From CBDCLY01 sp965218715 (GTDB taxonomy: Bacteria > Bacteroidota > Bacteroidia > Flavobacteriales_E > Vicingaceae), in assembly GCA_965218715.1 (NCBI GenBank), contig CBDCLY010000038.1:11805-75804 (forward strand): 64,000 nucleotides of DNA. The letters run 5' to 3'. The notes beneath the pieces were generated by a model. It saw nothing but the letters and a program-made list of their open reading frames with translations, had not been told where the DNA came from and ran no database searches. Positions 18,030-26,236 of the stretch are shown one piece after another; position 1 is the first letter of the stretch; the number at the start of each line of letters is the position of its first letter. A program made the translations under genes and the position numbers.

Positions 18030-19931
18030 TTAATATGCCCTTTCGTTTCTTCCTTCAAAATAATAAATATAACTTTTGTTAACGACCTTATTGCCACCTG
18101 GCGTAGGATAATCTCCCGTAAAATACCAGTCTCCCTTGTGGTCAGGAACAGCTTTATGCAACCCTTCGATATTCTGGTAGATTATTTTGATCTCTGCATT
18201 GATCTCTGGTGGAGTCAATAACTCGGCAATTTTAGCAGAAATTTCTTGTGGACTAAAAGGCGCATAAATGTCTTTAACATGATTCCGTATTTGGTCTTTC
18301 GGTAAATGTTCCTGGTCTTTGCACCTTTGATAAACTTCCTTAATTAACTTTTCTTTTCCATTGTCCTTTAACAATTCGATTGCTGCTTTGAATGCAATGA
18401 AATCACCCAATTTTGCCATGTCTATGCCATAGCAATCTGGATATCTAATTTGAGGTGCAGATGAAACAACAACAATTTTCTTAGGACCTAAACGATCAAG
18501 TATCCTAAAAATACTTTGCTTTAAAGTGGTTCCTCTTACAATGGAATCGTCAATAACCACAAGATTGTCTTTATCTGCCTTAACAGAACCGTAGGTAATG
18601 TCATAAACATGAGTAACCAAGTCGTCTCTAGCTTCATCTTGGGTAATGAAGGTTCTTAATTTTGCATCTTTAATGGCAATTTTTTCAGTTCTAGGCCTTC
18701 GGGATAGAATTTTAGCTAGTTCAGTTTTATTTGCTCCTTTATCCAGAGCCAATATCGCTTTTGATTTCTCTTGATCTAGGTAATTATTTAAACCATCTAT
18801 CATTCCATAAAAAGCCGTTTCAGCAGTATTCGGAATAAACGAGAATACACTATTTTCTAAATCATGATCGATTTCTTTTAGCACTTCCTCGCAAATGGAC
18901 CTTCCTAGCTCTTTTCTTTCTTGGTAAATGTCTTTATCGCTTCCTCTGCTAAAATAGATGCGTTCAAATGAGCAAGATTTCTTTTCGAGTGGAACTTTAA
19001 CTTGTTTAATGTTTACTGTCCCATCTTTTTTGATAATCAAGGCATGGCCTGGGTCCAACTCTTTTATAGTGTCAGCTTGTACATTAAAGGCCGTTTGAAT
19101 AGCTGGCCTTTCAGAGGTTACCACTAGAACTTCATCATCTTCATAATAAAAAGCTGGTCGAATACCAGAAGGATCTCTTAAAACAAAAGCGTCTCCATGG
19201 CCAATCATTCCAGCCATCGTATAGCCACCATCCCAATCTTCTGCAGCATGTCTCAAAATACGATGAACCTTCATGTTTTTGGCAATCATTTCTGAAATCT
19301 CCGCTTTGGGATAGCCAAGTGATTTGTACTTCTTGTATAGTTTTTGATTTTCTTCATCTAGAAAGTGTCCAATCTTTTCAAGTACAGTAACCGTATCTGA
19401 ACTCTCTTTGGGATGCTGGCCAAGATCGACGAGTAGATCAAATAATTCATCAACATTGGTTAGGTTAAAATTACCAGCAACAACCAAATTTCTGGTCATC
19501 CAATTGTTTTGCCTTAAAAAAGGATGACAATTTTCTATGCTATTTCTACCAAAGGTTCCGTATCGTAGATGTCCTAAAAATACTTCACCGGTGAAACCAG
19601 CCTTCTTTTTTAGTTCTTCGGGGTTTTTGAATACCTCAGGTTCTTTTTCCTCTAAGGCTTGAAAACGATCATTGATCTTAGCAAATAACTCTTTGATGGG
19701 CTGACTGCTATTTGACCTCAGTCTGCTGATGTACCTTTCTCCTGGTTCAACATCCAATTTGATGTTGGCAACACCAGCTCCATCTTGGCCTCTATTGTGC
19801 TGTTTTTCCATTAAAAGGTAAAGCTTGTTTAAACCATAGGTTGCCGTACCATACTTGTTGAGATAGTATTGCAATGGCTGCTTTAACCTTATGAGTGCGA
19901 TGCCACACTCGTGCTTTATTTGATCACTCAT
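18030..19931 (-). CDS. PurF-like amidophosphoribosyltransferase, long Bacteroidota form
   Basis: Class II glutamine amidotransferase joined to a phosphoribosyltransferase, the layout of glutamine-PRPP amidotransferase. The glutaminase part has HECGIALI with the nucleophile candidate Cys9, QHNRGQDGAG, the LGHLRYGTFG loop and the DPSGIRPAFYY block. The PRPP loop VVIDDSIVRGTT is near residues 456-467. At 633 residues it is longer than E. coli PurF (about 505), with extra C-terminal sequence ending in GDWYFTGDYPTPGG. Bacteroidota often carry this form besides a standard PurF, so its exact role in purine synthesis is not settled by sequence. It is not in a pur operon here. Confidence 0.85.
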   Translation of the reverse strand: MSDQIKHECGIALIRLKQPLQYYLNKYGTATYGLNKLYLLMEKQHNRGQDGAGVANIKLDVEPGERYISRLRSNSSQPIKELFAKINDRFQALEEKEPEVFKNPEELKKKAGFTGEVFLGHLRYGTFGRNSIENCHPFLRQNNWMTRNLVVAGNFNLTNVDELFDLLVDLGQHPKESSDTVTVLEKIGHFLDEENQKLYKKYKSLGYPKAEISEMIAKNMKVHRILRHAAEDWDGGYTMAGMIGHGDAFVLRDPSGIRPAFYYEDDEVLVVTSERPAIQTAFNVQADTIKELDPGHALIIKKDGTVNIKQVKVPLEKKSCSFERIYFSRGSDKDIYQERKELGRSICEEVLKEIDHDLENSVFSFIPNTAETAFYGMIDGLNNYLDQEKSKAILALDKGANKTELAKILSRRPRTEKIAIKDAKLRTFITQDEARDDLVTHVYDITYGSVKADKDNLVVIDDSIVRGTTLKQSIFRILDRLGPKKIVVVSSAPQIRYPDCYGIDMAKLGDFIAFKAAIELLKDNGKEKLIKEVYQRCKDQEHLPKDQIRNHVKDIYAPFSPQEISAKIAELLTPPEINAEIKIIYQNIEGLHKAVPDHKGDWYFTGDYPTPGGNKVVNKSYIYYFEGRNERAY

Positions 19932-20034
19932 AGAAGCATATTAGATGGATGAATGAGTAGGCTAAATTAAGCATATTGACAAAGACTAATTGGTCTTTTC
20001 GAATGCTGTTTTTAAATTTTTAAATGGAATGATA

Positions 20035-21753
20035 TCACTCGATTCTTCTGATTGGATATCGATTTAAACTTGGCTCGAAATAAGGAGAATTGCGATAAAT
20101 GAAATACAATTGCTCAAAATTGCTACTAGTAAAATTAAGATCCGCCTTCTTCTTTTCTTCAAATTGCTTTTTTAGCTCAGGATTATTACTTAGCACTTCA
20201 ATTGCCTTTGGTTCAAATGCATAAGGGGAAAACCATTCTTTTTGTTGCAAAATACCATCGAAAAAATTCCAAGCGAAAAAGCTGTCCTCAGACTTTGGCT
20301 CCAGTGCATTTACAAGGTAGGCATTTGATAATTGATTCACTGGAACCAAATAATCTCCTTTTATAGCAAGATGAGCTTCTTTCTTTACAGTGGTCTTTAC
20401 TCCATAATGTAAATAATGCCCTTCGTATGGATTTGAGCTGGTTTGATATTGATCAATATAATAAGTTGAAGTTTGAAGCAGGCTATCTTTTTTAATTTGC
20501 ATTAGCTTAACACCATTCCATCTTAAACGATCGATTACTTTAGTATAAGCTTGTGGAACATAGTAATAATTTGGCTTTTTTATGATGACATTAGCTGAAT
20601 AATAGGAGTGGTTGGGTATTTCCTTTTCTAGAACTTTCTGATTGTCGTAGAATGTCATTTCATTTCCTGTTAATCGACTTTGTCTTACAAGGGTATCGTA
20701 ATACTTAAGTTTAAGGACATCCATTTTAAGGCTATCTAATTCCCATTGCATTCCAAAGATTTCCTGCTTAATGGTTTCCTCTTTTGCTTTCATTCTAGTC
20801 TCTATCAAAACTTGCCCTTCTTCAAACAAATACTTTGCAAGTGACTCTATTAGCTGCAGAGTGTGCTGTTTTCTTAATTCGAAGCTTTTGAAAACATGTG
20901 CTTCACTAATCACTCCTGGGGTGTTGTGCAGAGAAGCAAAGCCTGTTGAATACCTAGGACTTTCAAGGAAAGCTTTAATTCCATTGATAGGATATCGGTT
21001 TAAGGGGTAGAGGTATGGAATCATTTCCATCTGCTTCGATTCCATTTCTTGATACAATTTAGGCAGCATTGACTCATAAAGAAAAGAACTAAGTTGATGG
21101 TTTAACTTATTCCTTTGTGTTGCCAATAAAGTCATTGAATAGGGATGATCTGACCCATTTGTGGTATGTGTTTCTATGAAAAAATCTGGGTCTATTGCTG
21201 TAAACATTTTTGAAAATGTTTGAGCATTTTTAGAATCACATTTAATGAAATCTCTGTTCAGGTCGAGGTTTTTGGCATTTCCCCGAAAGCCATACTCCTC
21301 AGGGCCATTTTGGTTTGCTCTGCTATAAGACCCACGAACATGCATTCCACCAACATTGTATACTGGAATTATTGCAATGTTGATGTTGTTTAACAATTCA
21401 GAAGAGCTTGCATCTGAGTTTATTTTCTTAGTAAAACTCAACGAGGCATCAATGCCACAAGATTCCCCAGGATGTATGCCATTATTGATTAACAATAGTG
21501 GCTTTTTAGATCTTTTTAAATCAGAAATCGTTTTTATCTGTTCATTGCTTAAAATAAAAAGATGGATTTCTTTCCCATAATCGGACTGCCCAATTTCAAA
21601 CAATTTAGCTTGGGAAAATTCGTCAGACATTGACTTGTATTCTTGTATTAACTCTGTGTAGGAAATGGAAGAGTTGTTATTCTCTTGTGAGCAAAGAATA
21701 GTTGGAGTAAAGCACAGACAGAATATTAGAAAGAGCTTTATAATTGACTTCAC
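20035..21753 (-). CDS. secreted M14-family zinc carboxypeptidase
   Basis: Periplasmic or secreted metallopeptidase of 572 residues. A signal peptide covers about residues 1-21. Zinc ligands are visible as His94 and Glu97 in NNGIHPGESCG and His196 in FFIETHTTNG, with the substrate-binding KNLDLNRDF at 161-169 in between. The C-terminal 250 residues lack a recognised motif and contain many Tyr and Asn. The ATG overlaps the stop of the upstream T9SS protein gene by 4 bases (ATGA type), so the two are co-translated. Which peptide it trims is unknown. Confidence 0.88.
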   Translation of the reverse strand: MKSIIKLFLIFCLCFTPTILCSQENNNSSISYTELIQEYKSMSDEFSQAKLFEIGQSDYGKEIHLFILSNEQIKTISDLKRSKKPLLLINNGIHPGESCGIDASLSFTKKINSDASSSELLNNINIAIIPVYNVGGMHVRGSYSRANQNGPEEYGFRGNAKNLDLNRDFIKCDSKNAQTFSKMFTAIDPDFFIETHTTNGSDHPYSMTLLATQRNKLNHQLSSFLYESMLPKLYQEMESKQMEMIPYLYPLNRYPINGIKAFLESPRYSTGFASLHNTPGVISEAHVFKSFELRKQHTLQLIESLAKYLFEEGQVLIETRMKAKEETIKQEIFGMQWELDSLKMDVLKLKYYDTLVRQSRLTGNEMTFYDNQKVLEKEIPNHSYYSANVIIKKPNYYYVPQAYTKVIDRLRWNGVKLMQIKKDSLLQTSTYYIDQYQTSSNPYEGHYLHYGVKTTVKKEAHLAIKGDYLVPVNQLSNAYLVNALEPKSEDSFFAWNFFDGILQQKEWFSPYAFEPKAIEVLSNNPELKKQFEEKKKADLNFTSSNFEQLYFIYRNSPYFEPSLNRYPIRRIE

Positions 21754-23102
21754 TTCAAAATGAAAATAGGGGAGGCATAATTTCTTTGAGATCCGAAAGC
21801 ACGAAGGAAATAATACCCTTCATTTAAAATGGACTTTAGCCTAATTTGATGATTGGTGTTTTTTTGATTGATTGGGATAATTTCAACAATTCTGCCACTT
21901 AAATCTTGAATACTAACGTGCTTAATTTCAGTTGCCTTTTTAAAGTTAAAGTGGATAGTCCCATTACTTTGAACCGGATTAGGGAATAAATTCAACTCTT
22001 CAAATCTTTGGTTTTCTACTATTCCATTTGGTTCCACTACTTTAATGTAATCTTGAAGAAGCAAAGTATCGCTTCCTTCATTATTGGTTTCTATGAGCTG
22101 AACATCATATGAACCGGAATCTGTAAAAACAATAGTGAGGGAGTCAGAACTAAGACTTGATCCATTTACATGGATGTAATTGTTAGGTAATATTTCCCAT
22201 TTAGAAGTAGAAGGAAATAGGCTAATACTCAAATTATTTATGTTTAATGTGTCCCCAACTCTAACAGTTGTAGTGTCTGCATTGAACAATGCAATCGGAC
22301 TAAATAACGAAGGAAGGTTCCTTGCAGAATCTTTGTATTGAGCGGTAGTAGGAATAAATATTCCTCCTAGCACAGTTCCTCTAATCTGCATGATGGGGTA
22401 TTTCGATTGAGGATGTAACCACTTGTAGTCTCTCATGTGGCGGCTAATTCCAAAAGCAATTCCACTTGCATTAATAGAGTCTGTGCTAACAATGTCAGTT
22501 ACCACTCTAAGGCAATTGAAATTTCCGTAAGGAGTTTTCATAAGTCCTGAAGCATCAGCATTGTTAATTCGGTAACCGCTGGTTTCATAAAAAATTCCTG
22601 CTAATGAATTAGAGAAGCGGAACCTAAAGGTTGAACTATCATAGTCCTGATAGTTTAATGGGAACTGATAAATTTCGTCTGGATCTTGAAAGCTTTGAGC
22701 TATTGGAAAAGGAAATGCGCCTAAAGTAAAGCCCCTATGTGTGGTTTTGTATTCGCTATTTGAAGTTTGATAAAAATCGTAGAGATTAATTAGATCAAAA
22801 ACTCCTAAGGCTAAAGTGTCTGCAATTTTGTATCCTACACGATTAGGGGCAAAAAATCCGTAGGGTGTTTGTGATGAGGCCACGTATTCATCCAATCCTT
22901 GGCGCAAGGGAATTAAACTATCAAAAGCCCAAGTTTGATTTGAGCCAGCCGTTTGATAATTAAACAATACGGCTGTATCCAAAACAGCAACGCTATACCT
23001 TAATGTGTCTCCTGCAACAGGCATGGATGAATTAGTTATGGAAATCTGAGAATAACCAAAACCAAAATTCAAAACAAGTAGAAATAATACTATGCGTTTC
23101 AT
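21750..23102 (-). CDS. secreted protein with T9SS type A sorting domain
   Basis: A 450-residue exported protein. Residues 1-18 are a signal peptide (FGFGYS end), and the mature N-terminus QISITNSSMPVAGDTLRYS is a start I recall from several Bacteroidota surface proteins. A PKD-like segment lies around residues 270-350. The C-terminus begins LNLFPNPVQSNGT and contains EGYYFLRAFG, a type A T9SS domain. No catalytic motif is visible. Its stop overlaps the M14 carboxypeptidase start, and the Nfu gene lies 19 bases upstream, so the three may be read together. Confidence 0.85.
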   Translation of the reverse strand: MKRIVLFLLVLNFGFGYSQISITNSSMPVAGDTLRYSVAVLDTAVLFNYQTAGSNQTWAFDSLIPLRQGLDEYVASSQTPYGFFAPNRVGYKIADTLALGVFDLINLYDFYQTSNSEYKTTHRGFTLGAFPFPIAQSFQDPDEIYQFPLNYQDYDSSTFRFRFSNSLAGIFYETSGYRINNADASGLMKTPYGNFNCLRVVTDIVSTDSINASGIAFGISRHMRDYKWLHPQSKYPIMQIRGTVLGGIFIPTTAQYKDSARNLPSLFSPIALFNADTTTVRVGDTLNINNLSISLFPSTSKWEILPNNYIHVNGSSLSSDSLTIVFTDSGSYDVQLIETNNEGSDTLLLQDYIKVVEPNGIVENQRFEELNLFPNPVQSNGTIHFNFKKATEIKHVSIQDLSGRIVEIIPINQKNTNHQIRLKSILNEGYYFLRAFGSQRNYASPIFILK

Positions 23103-23121
23103 TGCCTAATTTTTATGCAAA

Positions 23122-23733
23122 TTAACCATTTATTGCCTCCACTTCCTGAATCTGACCAGGTAACATTTCTTTCAGCATGTTCTCGATTCCAGATTTCAAG
23201 GTCATTGTGGATGAAGGACATCCACTACAAGCGCCTTTTAATACCACATTGACTTTGCCTTCTTCAAAAGAATGAAAATGAATTGCCCCACCATCACTCT
23301 CAACTGCTGGTTTAATGTATTCATCTAAAATGGAGGCAATTTTTGCATCAATCCCAGTTAAGTCTTCATGATTTGGAGTTTGAATAGAAGATTTTGACTC
23401 TTCTTTGTCTTTCGCAGGAATTGTCCCTGTAATTACTTTACCATCAGCATTTAAGAAATCTGCGATAAATTCCCTTAATTGTTGAATAACATCTTCCCAT
23501 TCTATGATGTCTGTTTTAGTAATTGCAACAAAGTTGCTAGCAAAGAACACCTTATTGATAAATGGAAAATTTAAAAGTTTTTCGGCTAATGGTGAATTAC
23601 TTGTGTTGTCATCTAAGCCAAACTCATAAACCTGACCATCAATGATGAGGTATCGATTGGATACAAATTTTAAAGTAGCTGGGTTTGGAGTGCTTTCAGC
23701 GTAAATATTGTGAGGGGCAATTTTCTGTTCCAT
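23122..23733 (-). CDS. NifU-like iron-sulfur carrier (Nfu)
   Basis: A 203-residue scaffold or carrier for [4Fe-4S] clusters. The N-terminal domain (about 8-95) has the Nfu_N pattern TPNPATLKFV and FINKVFFASNFVAITK. A hydrophilic linker follows (about 100-122). The C-terminal NifU domain (about 125-203) has the cluster-binding Cys169 and Cys172 in GACSGCPSSTMTLKSGIE. It complements the SUF operon 9 kb away as a downstream carrier. It is divergent from the gamma-carbonic anhydrase gene, with a candidate -7 box between them. Confidence 0.93.
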   Translation of the reverse strand: MEQKIAPHNIYAESTPNPATLKFVSNRYLIIDGQVYEFGLDDNTSNSPLAEKLLNFPFINKVFFASNFVAITKTDIIEWEDVIQQLREFIADFLNADGKVITGTIPAKDKEESKSSIQTPNHEDLTGIDAKIASILDEYIKPAVESDGGAIHFHSFEEGKVNVVLKGACSGCPSSTMTLKSGIENMLKEMLPGQIQEVEAING

Positions 23734-23750
23734 AAGATAATTTTAAAACA

Positions 23751-23758
23751 CAAAGTTA
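23751..23758 (-). promoter_or_regulatory. candidate -7 box of the Nfu gene
   Basis: Read on the minus strand this is TAACTTTG, matching TAnnTTTG, ending 17 bases before the Nfu start codon. No clear -33 element is seen. Confidence 0.4.
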
Positions 23759-23804
23759 ATCAAGCTTTATGCATTATGTTTGTCTAAATAAAGACTCAAA
23801 TAAA

Positions 23805-24321
23805 ATGGCTTTAATAAAATCAGTAAGAGGCTTCGAACCTCAAATAAGCGAATCTTCATTTTTAGCTGAAAATGCTTGTCTAATTGGAGATATTGAAATG
23901 GGCGAGAATTGTAGTTTTTGGTACCATTCTGTAGTTAGAGGTGATGTAAGCGCTATTAAATTGGGGAATTTGGTAAATGTCCAAGATGGAGCAATCATTC
24001 ATGGCACCTATAAGCAGTCTAAAACAATTGTAGGAAATTCAGTTTCTATTGGTCATCGAGCCATATTGCATGGTTGCACCGTGGAGGATAAAGTGCTGAT
24101 AGGAATGGGGGCAATTGTAATGGATCATGCAATTATTGGGTCTGGATCAATAATAGCTGCAGGTGCTGTAGTATTAAAGGGAACCATTGTTCCTCCAAAT
24201 AGTGTTTTTTGCTGGTGTTCCAGCTAAACTTGTGAAATCTGTAGGAAGCAATTTAATGGAGGGAGAAATAGAACGAATAGCAAACAGCTACCAAAAGTAT
24301 TCTAGTTGGTTTAAAGAGTAG
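23805..24321 (+). CDS. gamma-carbonic anhydrase family protein (one frameshift)
   Basis: Left-handed beta-helix hexapeptide-repeat protein. The zinc-ligand histidines of gamma-class enzymes are present: one in GAIIHGTY and two in SIGHRAILHGC. CSFWYHSVVRGDV near residue 37 is the usual entry to the helix. I place the start at 23805 (MALIKSVRGFEP), the family start; an ATG at 23769 in the same frame adds 12 unusual residues. At about 24208 an extra T in a run of six T shifts the frame. The expected ending AGVPAKLVKSVG continues in the next frame to a TAG at 24319. The family includes both carbonic anhydrases and inactive relatives. Confidence 0.85.
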
Positions 24322-24323
24322 GG

Positions 24324-25096
24324 TTAAAATTTTTCAACTTGAATTTCATCATTTTGCAACAAGCGCCTTAAGATATCTGGATTGCCATTGGTGTAAAAGT
24401 GAGAAGTACCTCTGGCTTTTGTTGTGTTCAATATTCCTTGTTTTTCTAATACGGCTTTAGTTTGCTTGGCTACTGCTTCACCCGAATCAATTATTTGAAT
24501 TTCTTCTGGTAGAATTTTCTTCAACAATGGGATGAGATAAGGATAATGAGAACAGCCCAAAACGATATGGTCGACCTTATTTTTTATCATTTCTGTGGTA
24601 AACTTCTTCAGCAATTGCATTAATTCATCTGATTCCCAATCTCCTCTTTCAATGTGTTCAACAAGTCCTTCACCAACTTGCTCAATTATTTTTAATCCCT
24701 CACTATGCTGAGTAGCAGTTTTATGAAAGAGGCTGCTACTTAAGGTTCCTTTAGTAGCAAGAATGCCAATGGTTTTTGTTTTTGAGTTTAGACTAGCTGG
24801 CTTTATTGCGGGTTCAATTCCAATAAAGGGAACATCAAATTCTGACCTTAATTCTTCTATTGCATTAGTGGTTGCTGTGTTACATGCCACAACAATTAGT
24901 TTACACCCTTTTTCAATTAGAAATGCTGTGTTTTCCCTGCAAAGTTTATTATTTCTTCCTTAGTCTTTTTACCATAAGGAGCATTCTTGCTGTCGGCCAG
25001 ATAAATGGTGTTTTCATTCTTAAGTAAAGTATTCACCTCTTTCCAAATGGAAGTTCCTCCCAAGCCTGAATCAAAAAAACCTATTGCCTGCTCCAT
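24324..25096 (-). CDS. murI: glutamate racemase (one frameshift)
   Basis: Makes D-glutamate for peptidoglycan. The N-terminal part has IGFFDSGLGGTSIWKEV with the first catalytic-side residues and LADSKNAPYGKK. Further on are VACNTATTNA (catalytic Cys) and VLGCSHYPYL (second catalytic Cys). Reading from the ATG at 25096, the frame breaks near 24945, where one base seems missing before CRENTAFLIEKG. The rest is uninterrupted to 24324. Total length, about 257 residues, is normal. It lies downstream of the two ompH genes, as in other flavobacteria, but beyond an apparent terminator. Confidence 0.88.
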
Positions 25097-25105
25097 AGTT
25101 AGTGC

Positions 25106-25142
25106 AAAAAAAAACAGCTTAATCGCAATGATTAAACTGTTT
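25106..25142 (-). terminator. rho-independent terminator after the second ompH gene
   Basis: On the minus strand a 13-position stem (one mismatch) with a 5-base loop is followed by nine T. The stem begins within the last bases of the ompH stop codon. It would close the bamA-ompH-ompH transcript just ahead of murI. Confidence 0.75.
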
Positions 25143-25670
25143 AAAAATATTCATTTTTATTAGTTATAGTTAAACCAAGTTTCTTTTTTACCAATGGCAT
25201 AATGTCATCAGAATCTTTTTGGTAAAGAAGTACGCCAACCCCAGAAATCAAAGATATACGTGTAGTTGTTTTCTTTGGCCACATCTTCAATGGCTTTTTT
25301 AGCCTTGTCGATAATTGGCTTAAGAAGAGATTCTTCTTTTCCTTGTAAATCTTTTTGTGCTGTTTGTTGAAACTCAGTAATTCTAGTTTCCAAATTGGTT
25401 ATTTCTTTAATGCGGTCTTGTTTTACAGCATCAGTCATGGTAGCTTCTTTAGCTTGATAATCTTGAATTTTTGATTGATACTCTGTTGACATTGCACCTA
25501 ATTGCTGTTTCAAGTTCTTGTGCATGCGTTTTAATTTGATTTTCAATTGTTGTTCTTTCTGGCATAGCCAAAAGAAGGTCATTTGAATTGATGTGTCCCA
25601 ACTTTTGGGCAAAGCTTGAACTTGCAATTAATGTAAGTGCGATTAATAATACCTTTTTCATAGTTTTCAT
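25141..25670 (-). CDS. OmpH/Skp family periplasmic chaperone, second copy (two frameshifts)
   Basis: Periplasmic holdase that carries unfolded outer-membrane proteins to BamA. The reconstructed protein has about 176 residues: a signal peptide (MKTMKKVLLIALTLIASSS) cleaved after SFAQ, the KLGHINSNDLL strand, long charged helices (coiled-coil tentacles) and the C-terminal strand YTYIFDSGVGVLLYQKDSDD. The frame breaks near 25508 and near 25241; in both cases the family sequence continues in another frame. It starts 3 bases after the stop of the other ompH and ends inside a terminator hairpin. Confidence 0.85.
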
Positions 25671-25673
25671 TGT

Positions 25674-26216
25674 TTATTTGTTGTTTTCATTTCCTGGTTT
25701 AATACCCATCCTTCTTAATACATCATCACTTTTATCGTATTTAGGATTTGCATAAACCATGGTTAAATTACTGGATTTGTCGAATATTATAGCGTATCTA
25801 CCAACGTTGGCAGTTTCCTTGAACAGCTTGATAAATTTTTTCTTGAATTGGTTTGATCAATTCTTTTCTTCTTTTAAAAAGTTCGCCATCAACACCAAAT
25901 TTTGATTTTTTAAAATCTAATGCTTCTTGTTCTTTTTTAACAATTGCTTCCCTTCTTTTATTTTTTCATTTGATCAGTAAGCAAAATTTCCTCGGCTTGA
26001 TAATCAAGGTTCATCTTGTCAATTTGTTTGTATTTGCTTTCCAATTGCTTTTGCCATTGTTCTGAAAGCCCATCCAATTGTTTTTTTGCCTCTCTATATT
26101 CTGGCACATTTTGCAAAATATATTGAGTGTCAATGAAAGCAAATTTTTGAGCTTTTACTGCATTGAAGCTTAACAATGTTATGAGAACAAGATAGAAGCT
26201 GAATGTGTTTTTTCAT
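25674..26216 (-). CDS. OmpH/Skp family periplasmic chaperone, first copy (three frameshifts)
   Basis: Same fold and role as its neighbour. Reconstructed from the ATG at 26216: a signal peptide MKKHIQLL...LVLITLLSFNAVKAQ, then KFAFIDTQYILQNVPEYREA, a long charged helix around QLESKYKQIDKM, KKEQEALDFKKSKFGVDG, and the C-terminal strand GRYAIIFDKSSNLTMVYANP, ending DVLRRMGIKPGNENNK. Frames change near 26198, 25970 and 25817, each explained by one extra base. Tandem ompH genes after bamA are usual in Bacteroidota. The start lies 20 bases downstream of the bamA stop. Confidence 0.85.
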
Positions 26217-26236
26217 GTGAACCATTATAATTTTTA

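Noticed and set aside
19981..19998. Hairpin AAAGAC/GTCTTT between the PurF-like and M14 peptidase genes as a terminator
   Set aside because: The stem is only 6 bp, AT-rich, and the following T-run is short; kept out of the features.
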